Assembly (NCBI RefSeq): GCF_004664715.2
Contig: NC_051070.1
Coordinates: 68,514,200 to 68,578,199 of the forward strand
DNA from: Peromyscus leucopus
Taxonomy: Eukaryota > Chordata > Mammalia > Rodentia > Cricetidae
Direction: 5' to 3'
Length of the DNA: 64,000 bases
Under the pieces are notes generated by a model. It saw only the letters and a program-made list of their open reading frames with translations, was not told the DNA's origin and made no database searches. Positions 12,226-25,246 of this stretch are shown in pieces. The position numbers and the translations under genes are program-made. Within the stretch, counting starts at the first letter, position 1. Every line of letters starts with the position of its first letter.

Positions 12226-13330
12226 ATCCACTCGTTTCAAGGAGAGACTGTTTCACAGCAGACTTCCCGGTGTTCTGGGCTCTTACAATCTTTCTGTCCA
12301 CTCCTGTCCCCCCCACCCCCATCAATATTCCCTGAGCTGTAGATTCGGAAGCTGTGATTTATCTGTTGGGGCCGGGCTCTCAACCATCTGTTGGTCTCTG
12401 CATTGTGCTGGTTTCTGGTTTTCTGCGATAGCTTCCCTTCACTGTAGAGAGACTTCTTTGATGAGGATTGGGACTTACACTTATCTGTGTGTGTAAGAAT
12501 AAGATTTGGAATGTAGTAAAGAATTATGCTGGCCTAGCAGAGTGATGATATCGGATTGTTTTCCAAGATCCCTGACCTTGCTGGCCCCAGGAAGCTGCTT
12601 AGGCTTCCAGCACCAGCCGTGATTTTCCTCCTGTGCATGCTGCCATTTATTGTACTTTTGTGTGTATCTTGCCAAGCCAGTCACTGTTGTAGTTCACAGG
12701 TGTTGCAGCTCAGTAGCATTTTCTAGAACATGGATGCTAGACTCTAGGAAGGAAGCTTTTAGGTCAGATGGAGTTCAAATTATCCAAGTCCTATGTCCTA
12801 TCTTCAGCAACAGGGGCCTCAACCCCTAAGAGGCGACTAAGGGCTACATCGATATTTTCTATCATGTGGGGAGTCACTTGGACTACCCTACCAACCATGT
12901 GGAAGAAGGTGTCTCATGCGTGGTACTGGAGTTTTTGGTAGTCTATGGTTCTTGTGGGGAGCGCTGTCAGCCCAAGTAGCATAAACTTCCTGTAGTAGTA
13001 GTAAATCATTTTATGAAAAGTTTAGGCAAATATAGAATAATGATTCTTAGAGCTTCTATCAGACAACCTTGGTGTTATTTGTCCCTTCTTCCTCCCCAGC
13101 TGGAGTCCCCTCACTGTTCTTCTGTTTCTCACTTCATATCACTGGATCTGCCATTCCCCCATGGCACCCCCAGCCCTACCGTTTCCTGGTTTCTGTGGTT
13201 ACTCCATCTTTTAAGTTTCACATCTCAGGTTGTAGCGCTAGGAACTGCAGACAAGGGAGGACATATGACATTTATCTTCTCAGTCTGGGTTGCTTTATTT
13301 AATATAACCTTTTTTAACTGCATTATATTT
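12226..13330 (-). mobile_element. L1 fragment, antisense (3' UTR and ORF2 end)
   Basis: Antisense 3' UTR (gggctcttacaatctttctg; gacttctttgatgaggattg; tttggtagtctatggttctt) followed by the ORF2 end (catatgacatttatcttctc). It parallels 8331-9400, so at least two antisense L1 copies sit in series. Confidence 0.65.
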
Positions 13331-13410
13331 ATTATTTGCATATATTGAACCAGCATTCTATCCCTGGGTGAAACCAACCTGGTCATAATGGTCATATGAT
13401 TTTAATGTGC

Positions 13411-13459
<49 letters not shown>

Positions 13460-13548
13460 TGTGATGTGTATGTGTGATATGTGTGGTATGTGTATGTGTG
13501 TGTGATGTGTGTATATGTGTGTGTGCATGTGGGGTGTGTGTGTGTGTT

Positions 13549-13611
<63 letters not shown>
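13411..13611. repeat. (TG)n microsatellite cluster
   Basis: A pure (TG)n run, a degenerate TGTATG/GGTG middle part, then a second pure (TG)n run. Frames of His/Thr or Cys/Val through it are artefacts of the repeat. Confidence 0.95.
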
Positions 13612-13613
<2 letters not shown>

Positions 13614-13619
13614 GCAGGC

Positions 13620-13871
13620 CAGAGGTTAACATTAGATATATTTCTCAATCATCCTCTACCTTACTTTTTGAGACAGTATTTCTCATTGAACCCTGGGCTC
13701 ACTAATTTGGCGAGGCTGGCTGGCTGGCCCTAGGAATCCCCCTATCTCTGCTTCCCCAATGCCAGGATTAGAGATGTATGCCATAGCTTCTTCCTGGTAC
13801 TGGAGATTCAAACTCAGGCTCCTGTGTTCACATGTTAAACATTCTGCCGACTGAGTCATCTCCCCAAGCCC
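13620..13871 (-). repeat. B4-type composite SINE
   Basis: B1-like text (tgcttccccaatgccaggat) abuts a B3-like tRNA head in antisense (ctgactgagtcatctcccca, read tctgccgactgagtcatctc on +). The (TG)n cluster lies at its A-rich side. Confidence 0.55.
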
Positions 13872-14184
13872 TAACTATGTGCATTCTGTTGTAAGTTTAA
13901 CCCCTGTCTTAATTACTCAGACTTGTTTATGGAATTACCTAATTTCACCACTGCATTGACTGTATAAGAAATGACTAATCTAAACAACTGATTTTTTTAA
14001 AAAAAAATATTATCTGCCAGCTTATATGACTTCTTGAGACATTCTTTCCAAGGGCACTATCAGGAAAGTTATCTTTTTGTAAATACAAATAAATACTTCT
14101 TTCAAACTTACTACATAAAAATGTACTTTAATGGTGGGAAATGATTTCATCCTTCCCAATGTTTGTACCATTATCTTTTTAAAA

Positions 14185-14202
14185 GATTTGTTTTTATCTT
14201 TA

Positions 14203-14242
<40 letters not shown>

Positions 14243-14408
14243 CATGTGAGTGCAGGTGTCCTTGGAGGCCACAAGAGGGCATCAGATCCCCTGGAACTGA
14301 AGTTATAGGCAGTTGTGAGATGCTATGTGCAGTGCTGGTATCTGAACTCAGGTCCTCTGGGGAAGTAGCATGTTCTTAACTGCTGTGCCATCTTTCTTTC
14401 CAACTCCC
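14185..14408 (-). repeat. B2/B3 SINE with (TG)n
   Basis: Antisense body (gagggcatcagatcccctgg aactgaagtt) and head (ttcttaactgctgtgccatc). A (TG)n run at 14204-14239 replaces part of the tail. Confidence 0.75.
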
Positions 14409-15902
14409 AATGTTAACTTTGTAAAACAACAAATGCTTATAATTCGGGGTCAGTATCTGCTGTGAATTAATTAATTAATTTTAATTACCTGCATATAGCA
14501 CTGACAGAATAAAGCCAGAGGAAAATGTTTGTGAATCTAGATCCAGAGGTAGTATTAGAGTTTACCTATAGCTCTTCACTGCAGAATTATTTAATATCAT
14601 ATATCTATCATCAAAGCTATCATTTGTTTCGCTCACATTTATACACAAAAAAGGATAAAATTTAACATCAAGTGATAAGTCACACCTACATCATTATTTT
14701 AGTAATCTTGTTTTTACATTTCATATATTTATGAGCAAATCATTAGAGTTTGTATAACTCCTTATGAATCAAAGCCAGGTTGTAGGGATGAAATAAAGGT
14801 GTAAAATCATTAGTTGAAAGATTTAAAGCAGATATAAATTATTTGACCCCTCTCCCTCTGTCCTCTGCTGGCTCGACTGTCACCTGCTCTGCAGTGTCTG
14901 GCGCTCACTCCCTTTGTTTGAGATGACTCTCATCTGCAAGACTCTCATCTACAAGTGTATTGGCTGTGGCAGGACTTGGAAAACAAGTCATGTGAGTAGC
15001 AGATTATTTAGTACTCTCTGATCTCAGAACTTGTGCTATAGAAATGTGTAAAGGTATACTTCAAAGGATGCTCAGTGTAGCACTATCACACCAGCAAAAT
15101 AGTAGAACCAACATTAGTATTTGACCAACATTAGTATATGATAAAAGACTTGGTAGTAACACATGATATTTGTATGAAGGAAACCATGTAATTGAGTTGC
15201 AAGACAATCTGCTTAAATTTATCCCTTTTTTAAAAAAAATCAAGCAAATTCCAAAATTCTGGCTCTGTGTGTATAGAATTTGACAACATTAAGCTTTGCT
15301 AGTCTTCTAGAGAAAGGTTTGTTCTTTGGTAATAACACATCCAATAAGGTAACACAGGCTGTGGCGTCCCCACGTGGCCCGGGTGTTGGCTGGCACCAGT
15401 TGTTCCTGAATGCTCTGAGACATTGAGAAAAATCTTTTGACTTAAAAGTGCTAGACCAATTATTCTTTGGAGTGCAATTTCAACATTTAATCCAAACCCA
15501 AATTGCCATTTCTTTCAAGGTATTGCTTGTTTTGTCTCAGCCATTTGTGAAATAACATTCTTCTGAAACTTCTCACAGTCGTTGTACAGCACCCATTTGC
15601 TCTGCTCTGGTCCCCCAAATCATCTGTCAGATGTATTCAATTCTCTTTATTCTGGGTTTGGCTCTTTTGCCTACTGATAGTGTAGTAATAAAATTAAGAT
15701 CATGCATGATGACTGGCCAGAGCTTCTAAATAGTTTTGCCTCAGTCTTTGTCCTAAACTTTTTACACACAGTTCCAAGAAATCATTGGTTTTACCAGTTT
15801 ATCCATGGTTCATGACAGAGAGGCCATATTTTCACAGTTTCATGATTGCTTTGTTCTTCAAAGTTCTATCATGTTTCTTAGAATTCATTTTCTCTTACTT
15901 GT
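14409..15902. other. AT-rich unassigned stretch
   Basis: No supported gene or young repeat was seen. It is the longest SINE-free run in the left third of the window. Confidence 0.45.
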
Positions 15903-16028
15903 TGGCTGTTGTTTTGGCATGAATGACACTTTTTAGGTAGGTTTAGGAGGCATGGTTTTGTTGGAAGAAGTGTGTCACTGGAGGTGGGCTTTAGGAGTTT
16001 AAAGACAGGAGCCACTGGTTCGAGACTG

Positions 16029-16066
<38 letters not shown>

Positions 16067-16372
16067 GTTTTGGTTTTGGTTTTTCCGAGACAGGGTTTCC
16101 CTGTGTAACTTTGCACCTTTCCTGGAACTCGCTCTGTAGCCCAGGCTGGCCTCGAACTCACAGAGATCTGCCTGGCTCTGCCTCCCGAGCGCTGGGATTA
16201 AAGGCGTGCGCCACCACTGCCCTCTTAACTATCGTTTCCACCTGCCTACTTGCTGTAGCACTTCCAATGATGGTGGACTCTTATCCCCCCGAAACATAAG
16301 CCCAAGCGAACCCTTCCTTCTGTAAGTCGGCTCTCGTGGTGTTTTACCACAGCAGTGCAGAGTAACCAACAC
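15903..16372 (+). mobile_element. ORR1-type MaLR LTR, split by a B1
   Basis: Left half: gaggcatggttttgttggaa, agtgtgtcactggaggtggg. Right half: gatggtggactcttatcccc, gtggtgttttaccacagcag. The B1 at 16032-16221 separates the halves. Confidence 0.65.
16032..16221 (-). repeat. B1 SINE, antisense, long poly(T)
   Basis: A run of more than 30 T is followed by gttttggtttttccgagaca, the B1 body in antisense and gcgtgcgccaccactgcc. The long unbroken tail indicates a young insertion. Confidence 0.95.
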
Positions 16373-17074
16373 AACTACTATTTGTGGAGACCAGAGCAGT
16401 GGGTAGGCACAGGGATAAAAAGGAAGTTGATGGCATGCTTTGCTCTTTGTCCAGAGCAGTTCTATGTGGACGTGGAAATCAGAGTGTCCTTCCCTACATA
16501 CGTCTGCAAGGAATGGGCATTTTCTTCTAGAATCAATTGTGACCCCAAACAAATACTCTCTGAGCTAGTATAGACCAGAACCAAGTTAACTCATTTATGT
16601 TAGCTGGTGGAAACTTCCCAGGGACTTAGGAAAGTCACTCCAACGGAGACTGCTGTGGGTCAGTGTTTACCACTCTAGAGGCAGCAGGACCTGGGAGTAA
16701 GGAGCCAGTAAATGAGGCCACTAAAGTCTCATGCTATAGCCAACTTTATTCAGAGCATCAGACAATTTATGACCTGAGAGTTAAGAGGAGTCCCATGAAG
16801 GAAGTGTACAACCACAAGGACAAGCTGAATGTGGCAAAGATATTTTTCGGTGAAGGCATATAAACAAATAACAACAGCCACTTGTAATGAGTAATCTGAA
16901 GTAAACTCACTCTTACCCACTACACCGGGGAGGAGGGAAAACACATTCCAAGAACAATTCTTTGTTTTGAAGGAACTGAGGTCATAGAATTCTTGTGTAT
17001 TTTCTTGGAGTTTTCTCACAAGCACTCAGATTTCTCCTCGCATGACTCCATTCTTGGACTGTTGTTGGTTGTTT
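16373..17074. other. No gene recognised
   Basis: Text around 16870-16990 (actacaccggggaggaggga; gaattcttgtgtattttctt) may be internal retrovirus-like or other repeat sequence, but the family is not identified. No intact frame. Confidence 0.35.
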
Positions 17075-17580
17075 TTCACTCTTTTGGAGGGCCTGCCACC
17101 CAGCTCACAAATAAATCACACACGGAGGCTTATTAGTACTTATAAATGCCAGGCCTTAGCTTGGCTTGTTTCTTGCCAGCTTTTCTTAACTTAAATTATC
17201 CCATCTACCTTCTGCCTCTGGGCTTTTTCCTTTTCTTACTTCTGTAATCTTACTTTCACTATTATTCCGTGGCTGGCAGTGTGGCTCAGTGGCTGGCCCC
17301 TTCTTTTCTCACTCCTTGATCCCTCTCTTTCCCAGATTTCTCCTATTTATTCTCTCTGCCTGCCAGCCCCACCTATCCTTTCTTCTGCCTTGCTATTGGC
17401 TGTTCAGCTCTTTATTAGCCCATCAGGTGTTAGACAGGCACAGTAACACAGCTTCACAGAGTTAAATAAGTGCAACATAAAAGAATGGAACACATCTTTG
17501 CATCATTAAACAAATGTTCCACAGCATAAACAAATGTAACACATCTTAAATTAATATTCCACAACATCAGACCATGTTCT
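17075..17580 (-). mobile_element. Class II-type LTR, antisense
   Basis: Contains ctcacaaataaatcacacac, gcttggcttgtttcttgcca, ttgctattggctgttcagct and gttagacaggcacagtaaca, a strongly recurrent rodent LTR text. It ends in an AT-rich acaaatgtaacacatctt block. The ends were not resolved by a duplication. Confidence 0.6.
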
Positions 17581-19829
17581 GACAGACCAGAACCGGTGCT
17601 AATTTTCTGGTAATGGAAATATAAACATGATCCTTTCTCTCCCCTCAATTATCTCATAATCTCATGAAGACAGAGACAGGCGGTTACAATTCACTGTGAC
17701 ATAAATGCTCTCTAGGGCCCTTCTTCCAGAATGTAGAGGTGCAAATCACCAGAGGGGAAAAGTCTTGATTCTGCCTTTGGAATCAGAATTTCATAGACAG
17801 AGCAAAGGAGAAGCACTTCCCATGGGTGTGCTAAATTATTCATGAACTCGGGGCTCAGGGAGGGCGGGGCTGGGAGGTGAGCAAGTGAAGAATTTATGGA
17901 GAGCATGGAGCTGTCCCTAGCCTCTATGGAGAAGAGGAGAAACTCACAGACACTCAAAAGGATAGCTGATCAGTGTTGACAAGTGAGTGAAGAGCCAGGC
18001 CGAGAGTTAGCCTGGCTATGGAAACAGGACCGAAGGAACTGCTGGCCCTATAGGGTCTCTCGCTGATCTACTAAGGTTTCAAGAACGAACAAGCACGTCT
18101 TAGATGTAATATTCAGGACGGCCCTGATGACAGAGAAGGAAGGCACAGTTCAGGCTCCAGGCAACGGAGCATCAAGTCTTAGCATAGACTGGGAAGCACC
18201 AGGGAAAGCCTTGCTGCCTCATCTCTACATCTCACAGACAAGAATAGATACGCAGCAGAGCTGGGTGAGCTGACCTAGAAGCAGGAAGTCAAGTTCTTGT
18301 GTGGTCTTATGTGTGACAAGTTGCCCACGAATCAGAACAGACCATGGTGATCATTTTATGGGGTCCCTGAAAGGACCAGATTAATGATGCGTTCAGGACA
18401 CCTAGCATGTTGCCTAGCCCATGGTGAATTTCAGTGTCAACATGCTGTTTCAACCACTATCCTTCACCATAACTTAAACCACAGCCAGAGTAGGAACCAA
18501 TGGTAGATTTTAGGTTCTGCTCCAACTCTTTCTTGAGATGAAGAGAACAGAGTATCCTGGTAGCAAGAACCTATAGTAAAGTGCCCAAGGAATCACACCC
18601 AGGCCAGGAGCTTGAAGGACTGGGAACCCTTAGAGTAAGGGTTTATAAGACCCACTTCTTTTTTCTCTCTATCTTCTGAAATAGTAAAGTTGGTTAGGGA
18701 CAATTTAGGAATACAGTCCCTAGTAGGATTACAAAGGGCGCCTGGCATCATTAGCTGGGTACATCTACTTATCTGAGAACCTAAGCCTTTTGACAGAAGG
18801 AACACGTAGACTTGGGGCATCCTTCTCCATTGCCTTCCTCACCACATGAGAGTAGGAAAATGGACAGAGATTACAAGGGTCTGACCCTAAGTAGAGGGCA
18901 GTGCCTCAGAGGAACAGCTAGGCACGACACAGGATGGGGAGCTCTGAACTGATACTGAGAGCAGAAAATACACGGTTATTGTGGGGATTTAACCAGGCAA
19001 CTCCACGTAGTTAAAAGGAGGTTGATTTGGGGGTAACTTACAGCCAGTAAAGGGGCTGGTTACAGGATCCCGGAGAGGTGAGGTGCAGTCCAGCGGGGTT
19101 CTCTGGAGAACTCTGACTGGGTCTGCCATCCAGCATCCAGGATCATGAGAAACCAAGAGGGCCAGCACATCTGGATCTCAGATCTTAAGGGCTCCTGTCC
19201 CGGCCATGCCCCAGGGGCAGGTCCTAGGTAGGCGTGGCACTTACCCTCTGCCTCAGTGGGGTGGTGCTTCAAGGTCAAAGCTGGAACAGCTACCCACTAC
19301 ACACAGTGAAAAAAGGTCAAAATATAATGTGGATGCAGGGAGAAGCACATCATTTCACCCGAAAGCTGCTACTCATCCCCCATCCCCCATCCCCGTGACA
19401 ATCACAGTGTCAACTTCTGGTTGCCTTTATACAGATATTTTGTGTGCTTACTAGTGTGTATTCATACAGATGAGTGGTTTTGCATGGCAGTGCCTTGCAA
19501 GTACCTGGTTGCCTCCACAGTTAAAATACATAGACGCCTGTCCTTCAACAACTAACTGGGCGAGAGTGTGAGTCCCGTGATCTGGTGTGGATCAGGTGAA
19601 AGGGGGCTAAAACCAAAGGAATCCCAATGAGAACAGGAGATGCTGCTGGGGACAGGGAGGCAGGGGACCAGCACCTGAGTGTCGGAGTCTTGAATGGTCT
19701 GCAGAAGAATGTTTAGACCGGTTAGGAAAGGACGGGTCAAGGTCTCCAGTGAGCCCCAAGCTGTCGAATGGAAGGACAAACGTTTGCCTCTCTAGGATCA
19801 TAGAACAAGAAGGAAAAAATCGCCCCCAC
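17581..19829. other. Unassigned, no gene recognised
   Basis: More than 2 kb without a recognised young repeat. Small frames of 60-82 codons occur on both strands without domain features. If any non-coding regulatory sequence is conserved in this window, this is a natural place to look. Confidence 0.45.
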
Positions 19830-20155
19830 CCATGTCAGCTGCTCTAACAAACATCACTGATGGAGTGACTTACAAATACCATTGAGTTATTTCTCGTAGA
19901 CACGGAGGCTGGTTAGCCCCCAAGTCAAGGCTTCAGCAACTCTGGTGTCTGGGGAAGGACATCTCTCTGTGGCTTGTTTCTGTGTCTTCTAAAGGGGTTG
20001 GCTGCTGTGTCTTCCCATGGCGAAAAGGTCCAAATGAGGGAAAGCTTCCATTCTGATCCATCCCTGAGGGCAGATAAGGACCCACTTCATAATAAGCCAC
20101 AATGGGACTTAAGTGTCCATATGAATTTCAGAGGGGCAACATTCAAACCATAAGA
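19830..20155 (-). repeat. Ancient LTR-type fossil (possible)
   Basis: The text ctgctctaacaaacatcact at one end and gaggggcaacattcaaacca at the other resembles an old mammalian MaLR/MST-like LTR in antisense. Strong divergence makes this tentative. Confidence 0.35.
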
Positions 20156-20289
20156 GAAATAAAGTAACAGAGGATGAGGAAATAGCAAAGGACTAATCAG
20201 GGCATCCCCTGAGGGCTTCTGGTTCTAAGCTCATTCAGAGGTTAGGGAAAGCTTGAAATTGGATGAGATTGAAACTTCGACATGACTTT

Positions 20290-20292
<3 letters not shown>

Positions 20293-20325
<33 letters not shown>

Positions 20326-20463
20326 AGACAGGGTTTCTCTGTGTAGCTTTGCGCCTTTCCTGGAACTCACTTGGTAGCCCAGGCTGGCCTCGAACTCACA
20401 GAGATCCGCCTGGCTCTGCCTCCCGAGTGCTGGGATTAAAGGCGTGCGCCACCACCGCCCGGC
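20293..20463 (-). repeat. B1 SINE with 15-bp target-site duplication
   Basis: A full-length antisense B1 with a long poly(T). The direct repeat CGACATGACTTTTCT occurs at 20278-20292 and at 20464-20478, an exact 15-bp duplication, so the insertion is recent. Confidence 0.97.
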
Positions 20464-22253
20464 CGACATGACTTTTCTGCAGCATCCAAGAAACACCTCA
20501 CCTTCAAGGATAGACACCACCTTGGGATAAAAGGGTAGCAAAAGGTCTTCCAAGAAAATGGACCCAAGAAGCAGTCAGATCTGGCCATTTTAGTAGCTGA
20601 CAAAATAGACTTCAAACCAGAACTACACAGAAGAGATGGGGAAAATACTGTGGCAACTTGAATCACTTACAGACACTCCAACAGTGATGGTGGGTGACAT
20701 AACACCCCACTCTCACCATCCAGACAAAACCTAAACAGAGAAATGCTGGAGCTAACTGATGCTATAAACCAAATGGACCTAATAGGTGTTTACAAAACAT
20801 TTCACACAGACTCAAAAGAATGAACTTTTTCCCAAGCACCTCATAGAACGTTCTCCAAAATTGACACATACTTGAACATAAAGCATGTCTCAACAGATCT
20901 AAGAAAATTGAAATGACACCCTGCATCCTATCTGACCCCTCCCCAGGCTAAAGCTGGAGATCAGCAACAACAGAAACACAGGAAGCCACACACTCACAGA
21001 AACTGAACAGCTTAATCACTGCTGAGAGCAAAATAGCTTAAGACAAAAACTAAGAAAGAATTAAAATTTTTTTTTTAGGATTGAATGAAAATGAAGACAA
21101 AATATCCCCAAACCTGTGAGACACAATGAAGGCTGTTCTAAGAGGCAAGCGTATAGCACTAGATGCCTACATTTTTTTTTAAAAAAAGGAGAGCTCTTAT
21201 ATCAGTAACTTCACAGCACACACGAAAGCTCTAGAACAAGGAAAAAAGGACTGGATGGCAAGAAATACTCAGGGCCGAAATCAAGGGAATAAAAAAAGAA
21301 TCAATGAAAGGAAGAGTTGGTTCTTTAAGAAAATCAATATGATTGATAAATCCTTATACAAACCAACTAAAGACACACAGAGAAGATCCAAATTAATAAA
21401 ATTAGACAAAAGGGGGACATCGCCACAAACACCAAGGATGTCCAGAGAATTATAAAGGCGCACTTTAAATATCCACACTCCACCAACCTGGAAAACCTAA
21501 AAGAAATGGGTAAATGTCTTGATATATGACCTATCAAAGTTAAATCAAGATCAGATAAGCAATGTGGACAGACCTATAATCCCCAGTGAAATAGAGGCAG
21601 TAATTAAAAAATCTCCTAACCAAACAAAAGCTCAGGGCTAGATAGAGTCAGTATAGAATTCTACTAGACTTTCAAAGAAGAATTACCACCAATACTCCTC
21701 AAATTATTCCACAAAACAGAAACTGGAGGGATATTGCCTAGTTCTTTTTATAAGACCACAATTACCCTGATACCTAAACAACACAAAGCCCCAACAAAGA
21801 AAGAAAATTACAGACCAATTTTTCTTATCAATAAAATACCAAATCCAAGAGCACACACACACAAAAAGACTATCCACCATGATGAAAATGGCTTCATCCC
21901 AGAGATGGAGAGATGGTTCAATATATTCAAATCAGTAAATATAATCCATCACATAAACGGACACTTTCAGCAAAGTAGCATAAATCAGTACGCAATTAAT
22001 ACACAAAAATCAGTAGCCTTCCTATATACAAATGCAAACAGTCTGAGAAAGAAATCAGGGAAACTACATTTCACAAGCGTCATTAAAAAAAGATATTTTG
22101 GGATAACTTTAACCAAATGAGTGAAAGACTTGTATGATTAAAAACTTCATGGGAGGAAGGGGGGAAAAGTTAAAACTTCAAAGAAACTGAAGAAGCTATC
22201 AGAAGATGGAACACTCTCCCATGTTCAATGATCAGTAGGATATATTTTAATAT

Positions 22254-22443
22254 AGTAAAAACAGAGGAGTGGATCTGGGGGAGAGGGAGGAGAGAGGGGA
22301 ATGGGAGGAGTGGAGGGAGGAGAAACTGTCATCAGGGATGTATTAAAAACGGATGGATGGATGGATGGATGGATGGATGGATGGATGGATGGATGGATGG
22401 ATGGATGATGGGTGGGTGGGTGGGTGGGTGGATGGATGGATGG
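22254..22443 (+). repeat. Nested L1 3' end followed by (GGAT)n
   Basis: Within ORF2, between text equivalent to aatatagtaaaa and gatcatctatcaaaagtaat, lies a purine-rich L1 3' terminus (gagaggggaatgggaggagt, catcagggatgtattaaaaa) whose tail is replaced by (GGAT)n at 22351-22443 with an internal GGGT run. The array probably grew from the tail. Confidence 0.65.
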
Positions 22444-23514
22444 ACAGATAGGAAAAAAATTGATCATCTATCAAAAGTAATCTACAGATTCAACACAAAC
22501 CCCATCAAAATTCTGACACAATTGTTCACAGAAACTGAAAAGACAGTTTTCAGCTTCTTATGGAAACACAAAATACCCATGACAGCCAACACAATTCTGA
22601 ATAATAAAAGAACTTCTGGAGATATCATCATCCCCAATTTCAAGTTGTACTATAGAGCTATAATAATAAAAACATACACATTGAACAATGGAATCAAATT
22701 GAAGACTCAAACATAAGTCTAAACATCTACGGACACCTGATTTTTGACAAAGAAGCCAAAATTACACAATGGGGATAAAATGAAACAAAACAAAAAATAG
22801 ATTCTTCATCATATGGTGCTTGTCAAACTGGATGGCTGCACATAGAAGAATGTGAATAGATTCATATTTATCACCCTGCACAATCCTCAACTCCAAATGG
22901 GTCAAGGACCTCAACATAAGACCAGATACCCTGAATCTGATAAAAAGAGAAAGCTGGAGATAGTCTTGAAGGTATTAGCACAGGAAAAGACTTTCTGAAC
23001 AGGACACTTAACACAGGTACTAAGAACAGTTAGTAAATGGGACCTCATGAAACTGAAAAGCTATGTATGGCAAATAACACCATCTTTCAGACAAAGCAGC
23101 CCACTACAGAATGGGAAAAGATCTTTACCAATTACATATCCAATGAAGTGTTATTATATAAAACATATAAAGAACATCAAGAAACTAATAACTCAATTTT
23201 TAAAAAGGGGTATAAAACTAAACAGAATTCTCAAAAGATGAAACACAAATAGCTGAGAAATACTTAGTAAAATCAACGTCCTTAGTCATTGGGGAAATGC
23301 AACTCAAAACTACTTTGAGATTTCATCTTATACCAGCCAGAATATCTAAGATCAATTAAATAAATGACGGCTCATGCTGACGAAACTGTGAGAAAAGGGA
23401 ACTATTTCTCCACTATTAGGGGGAGAACAACATTGTACAGCCAATATAGATATCAGTGTGGTGGTTCCTGGGAAAGCTGGGAATAGATCCACCTCAAGAT
23501 CTTGCTATACCACT

Positions 23515-23899
23515 TGTCTTAGTTAGGGTTTCCATTGCTGTGATGAAGCATCATGACCAAAAGACAAGTTGAGGAGGAAAGGGTTTATTTGGCTTGCATT
23601 TCTATATTGCTGTTCATCACTGAAGGAAGTCAGGACAGGAACTCAAACAGGGCAGGAACCTGGAGGCAGGAACAGATGCAGAGGCCAAGGAGGAATGCTG
23701 ATTAGTGGTTTGTTCCTCATGGCTTGCTCAGCCTGCTTTCTTGTAGAACACAAGACCGCCATCCCAGGGATGGCCCCACCACAATCACATCAATCACCAG
23801 TTACAGGTGCCTACAACTCAATCTTACATAGATGCTTTCTTAATTGAGGTTCCCTCTTCTCAGATGACTTTGGTCAACTTGACATAAAACTTTAGCACA
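23515..23899 (-). mobile_element. MaLR/ERVL-type LTR with 5-bp duplication
   Basis: The unit begins TGTCTTAGTTAGGG and ends TTTAGCACA on +. The 5-bp repeat CCACT lies at 23510-23514 and 23900-23904. The 5-bp duplication and TG...CA ends fit the ERVL/MaLR class. It interrupts L1 ORF2 text (cttgctataccact / cgggtgtatagccaaagg). Confidence 0.85.
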
Positions 23900-24757
23900 C
23901 CACTCGGGTGTATAGCCAAAGGTCTCTACATCCTACTACAGAGACACTTGCTCAACCATGTTCATTGCTGCTCTATTCATAATAGCCAGAAATTGGAACC
24001 AACCTACATGTCCATCAGATGAATGGTGAATGAAAATGTGGTGTATTTACACAGTGAAACATCATTCATCTGTTTTAAAAAAAATCATGAGATTCACTGG
24101 TAAATGAATGGAGCTAGGAAAAAGTTATCCTGGGTGAGGTAAGCCAGAACCAAAAAGACAAATACTGTATGTTTTCTTTTATATATGGATGTTAGCTTTT
24201 GAGTCTTTGGTAAGGTTAGGTAACGAGTAAGAGGCTAGGGGAAAGGGGACCATCTCCCAAAGAGGAGGAAATGGAATATATAATTATGAAGAGACTGGGG
24301 GAGACTAGACAGGGAAGACTAATGAGGTGGAGGAGAAATGTGGGGTGGGAGAGTAAGGGAGAGAATACAGGGAGGGGAAAGTAACACTAAGAGGCATTTG
24401 AGGGGTCATATGGAATCTACTTCTGTTGAATATATACATGTATGAAAGAAGTCCAAACGGAGTCATCAAATACTTGGAGGAGACAGTGACCCAACTAGAC
24501 ATCTTTTGACCCCAAGTGAAACTTCCAGTGCCAGGAATGAGTTACATCTAACTGAGTTGTTGACCAAATGGGCCCCATGGAAACCACCAAACAAGTCAGG
24601 CCGTTGTCAAGGCTATTGGTCGTTCTCCACAGCCTGATAGCCAGGCAAGGCTCTGCTGTTAAAGACGACACCCACTTACCTCATTGAACACAGAGAAGCT
24701 GAGCTGGTGCCTAACTAGAGTCTTACTGACTACTGTTCAAGGTACTAGAAGGTTCTC

Positions 24758-25246
24758 TGTGGTGGTATTGTGTTTCCCAAAATATTGTGCACCCTAATAA
24801 ACTTATCTGGGGTCAGAGAACAGAAAAGCCACTAGATACTTAGGGTAGACAGTGATAGCACACGCCTTTAATCCTAGCATTCCAGAGGCAGAAATCCATC
24901 TGTTCAAGGATACAGCCAAGCATAGTGACTCACGCCTTTAATCCCAGGGAGTGATGGTAGAAAGCAGAAAGGTATATAAGGTGTGAAGACCAGGAACTAG
25001 AAGCATTTGACTGGTTAAGCATTTGGCTGGTTAAGCTGTTAGGTTTTGAGCAGCACAGTTCAGCTGAGAGCCATTCGGATATGAGGACACAGAGGCTTCC
25101 AGTCTGAGGAAACAAGACCAAACTGAGAAGTTGGCCAGGTGAGGTTAGCTGTGGCTTGTTCTGTCTCTCTGATCTTCCAGTGTTCACCCCAATACCTGGC
25201 TCTGGGTTTGTTTTTATTAATAAGACTCTTTAAGATTCATGCTACA
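24758..25246 (+). mobile_element. Solo LTR with B1-derived core, 6-bp duplication
   Basis: Starts TGTGGTGGTATTGTGT and ends GATTCATGCTACA; GTTCTC is repeated exactly at 24752-24757 and 25247-25252. Inside are B1-like blocks (cacgccttta atcctagcatt; cacgcctttaatcccaggga) and a TATA-like ggtatataaggtgtgaag. TG...CA ends with a 6-bp duplication fit a class II (ERVK-like) LTR. It sits in the L1 3' UTR. Confidence 0.85.

Noticed and set aside
13358..13705. His/Thr frames at the 13.4-kb microsatellite
   Set aside because: Translation of (TG)n; all frames open.
21734..22120. 128-codon + frame in L1
   Set aside because: A remnant of L1 ORF2 reverse transcriptase region with stops and shifts; not a functional gene.
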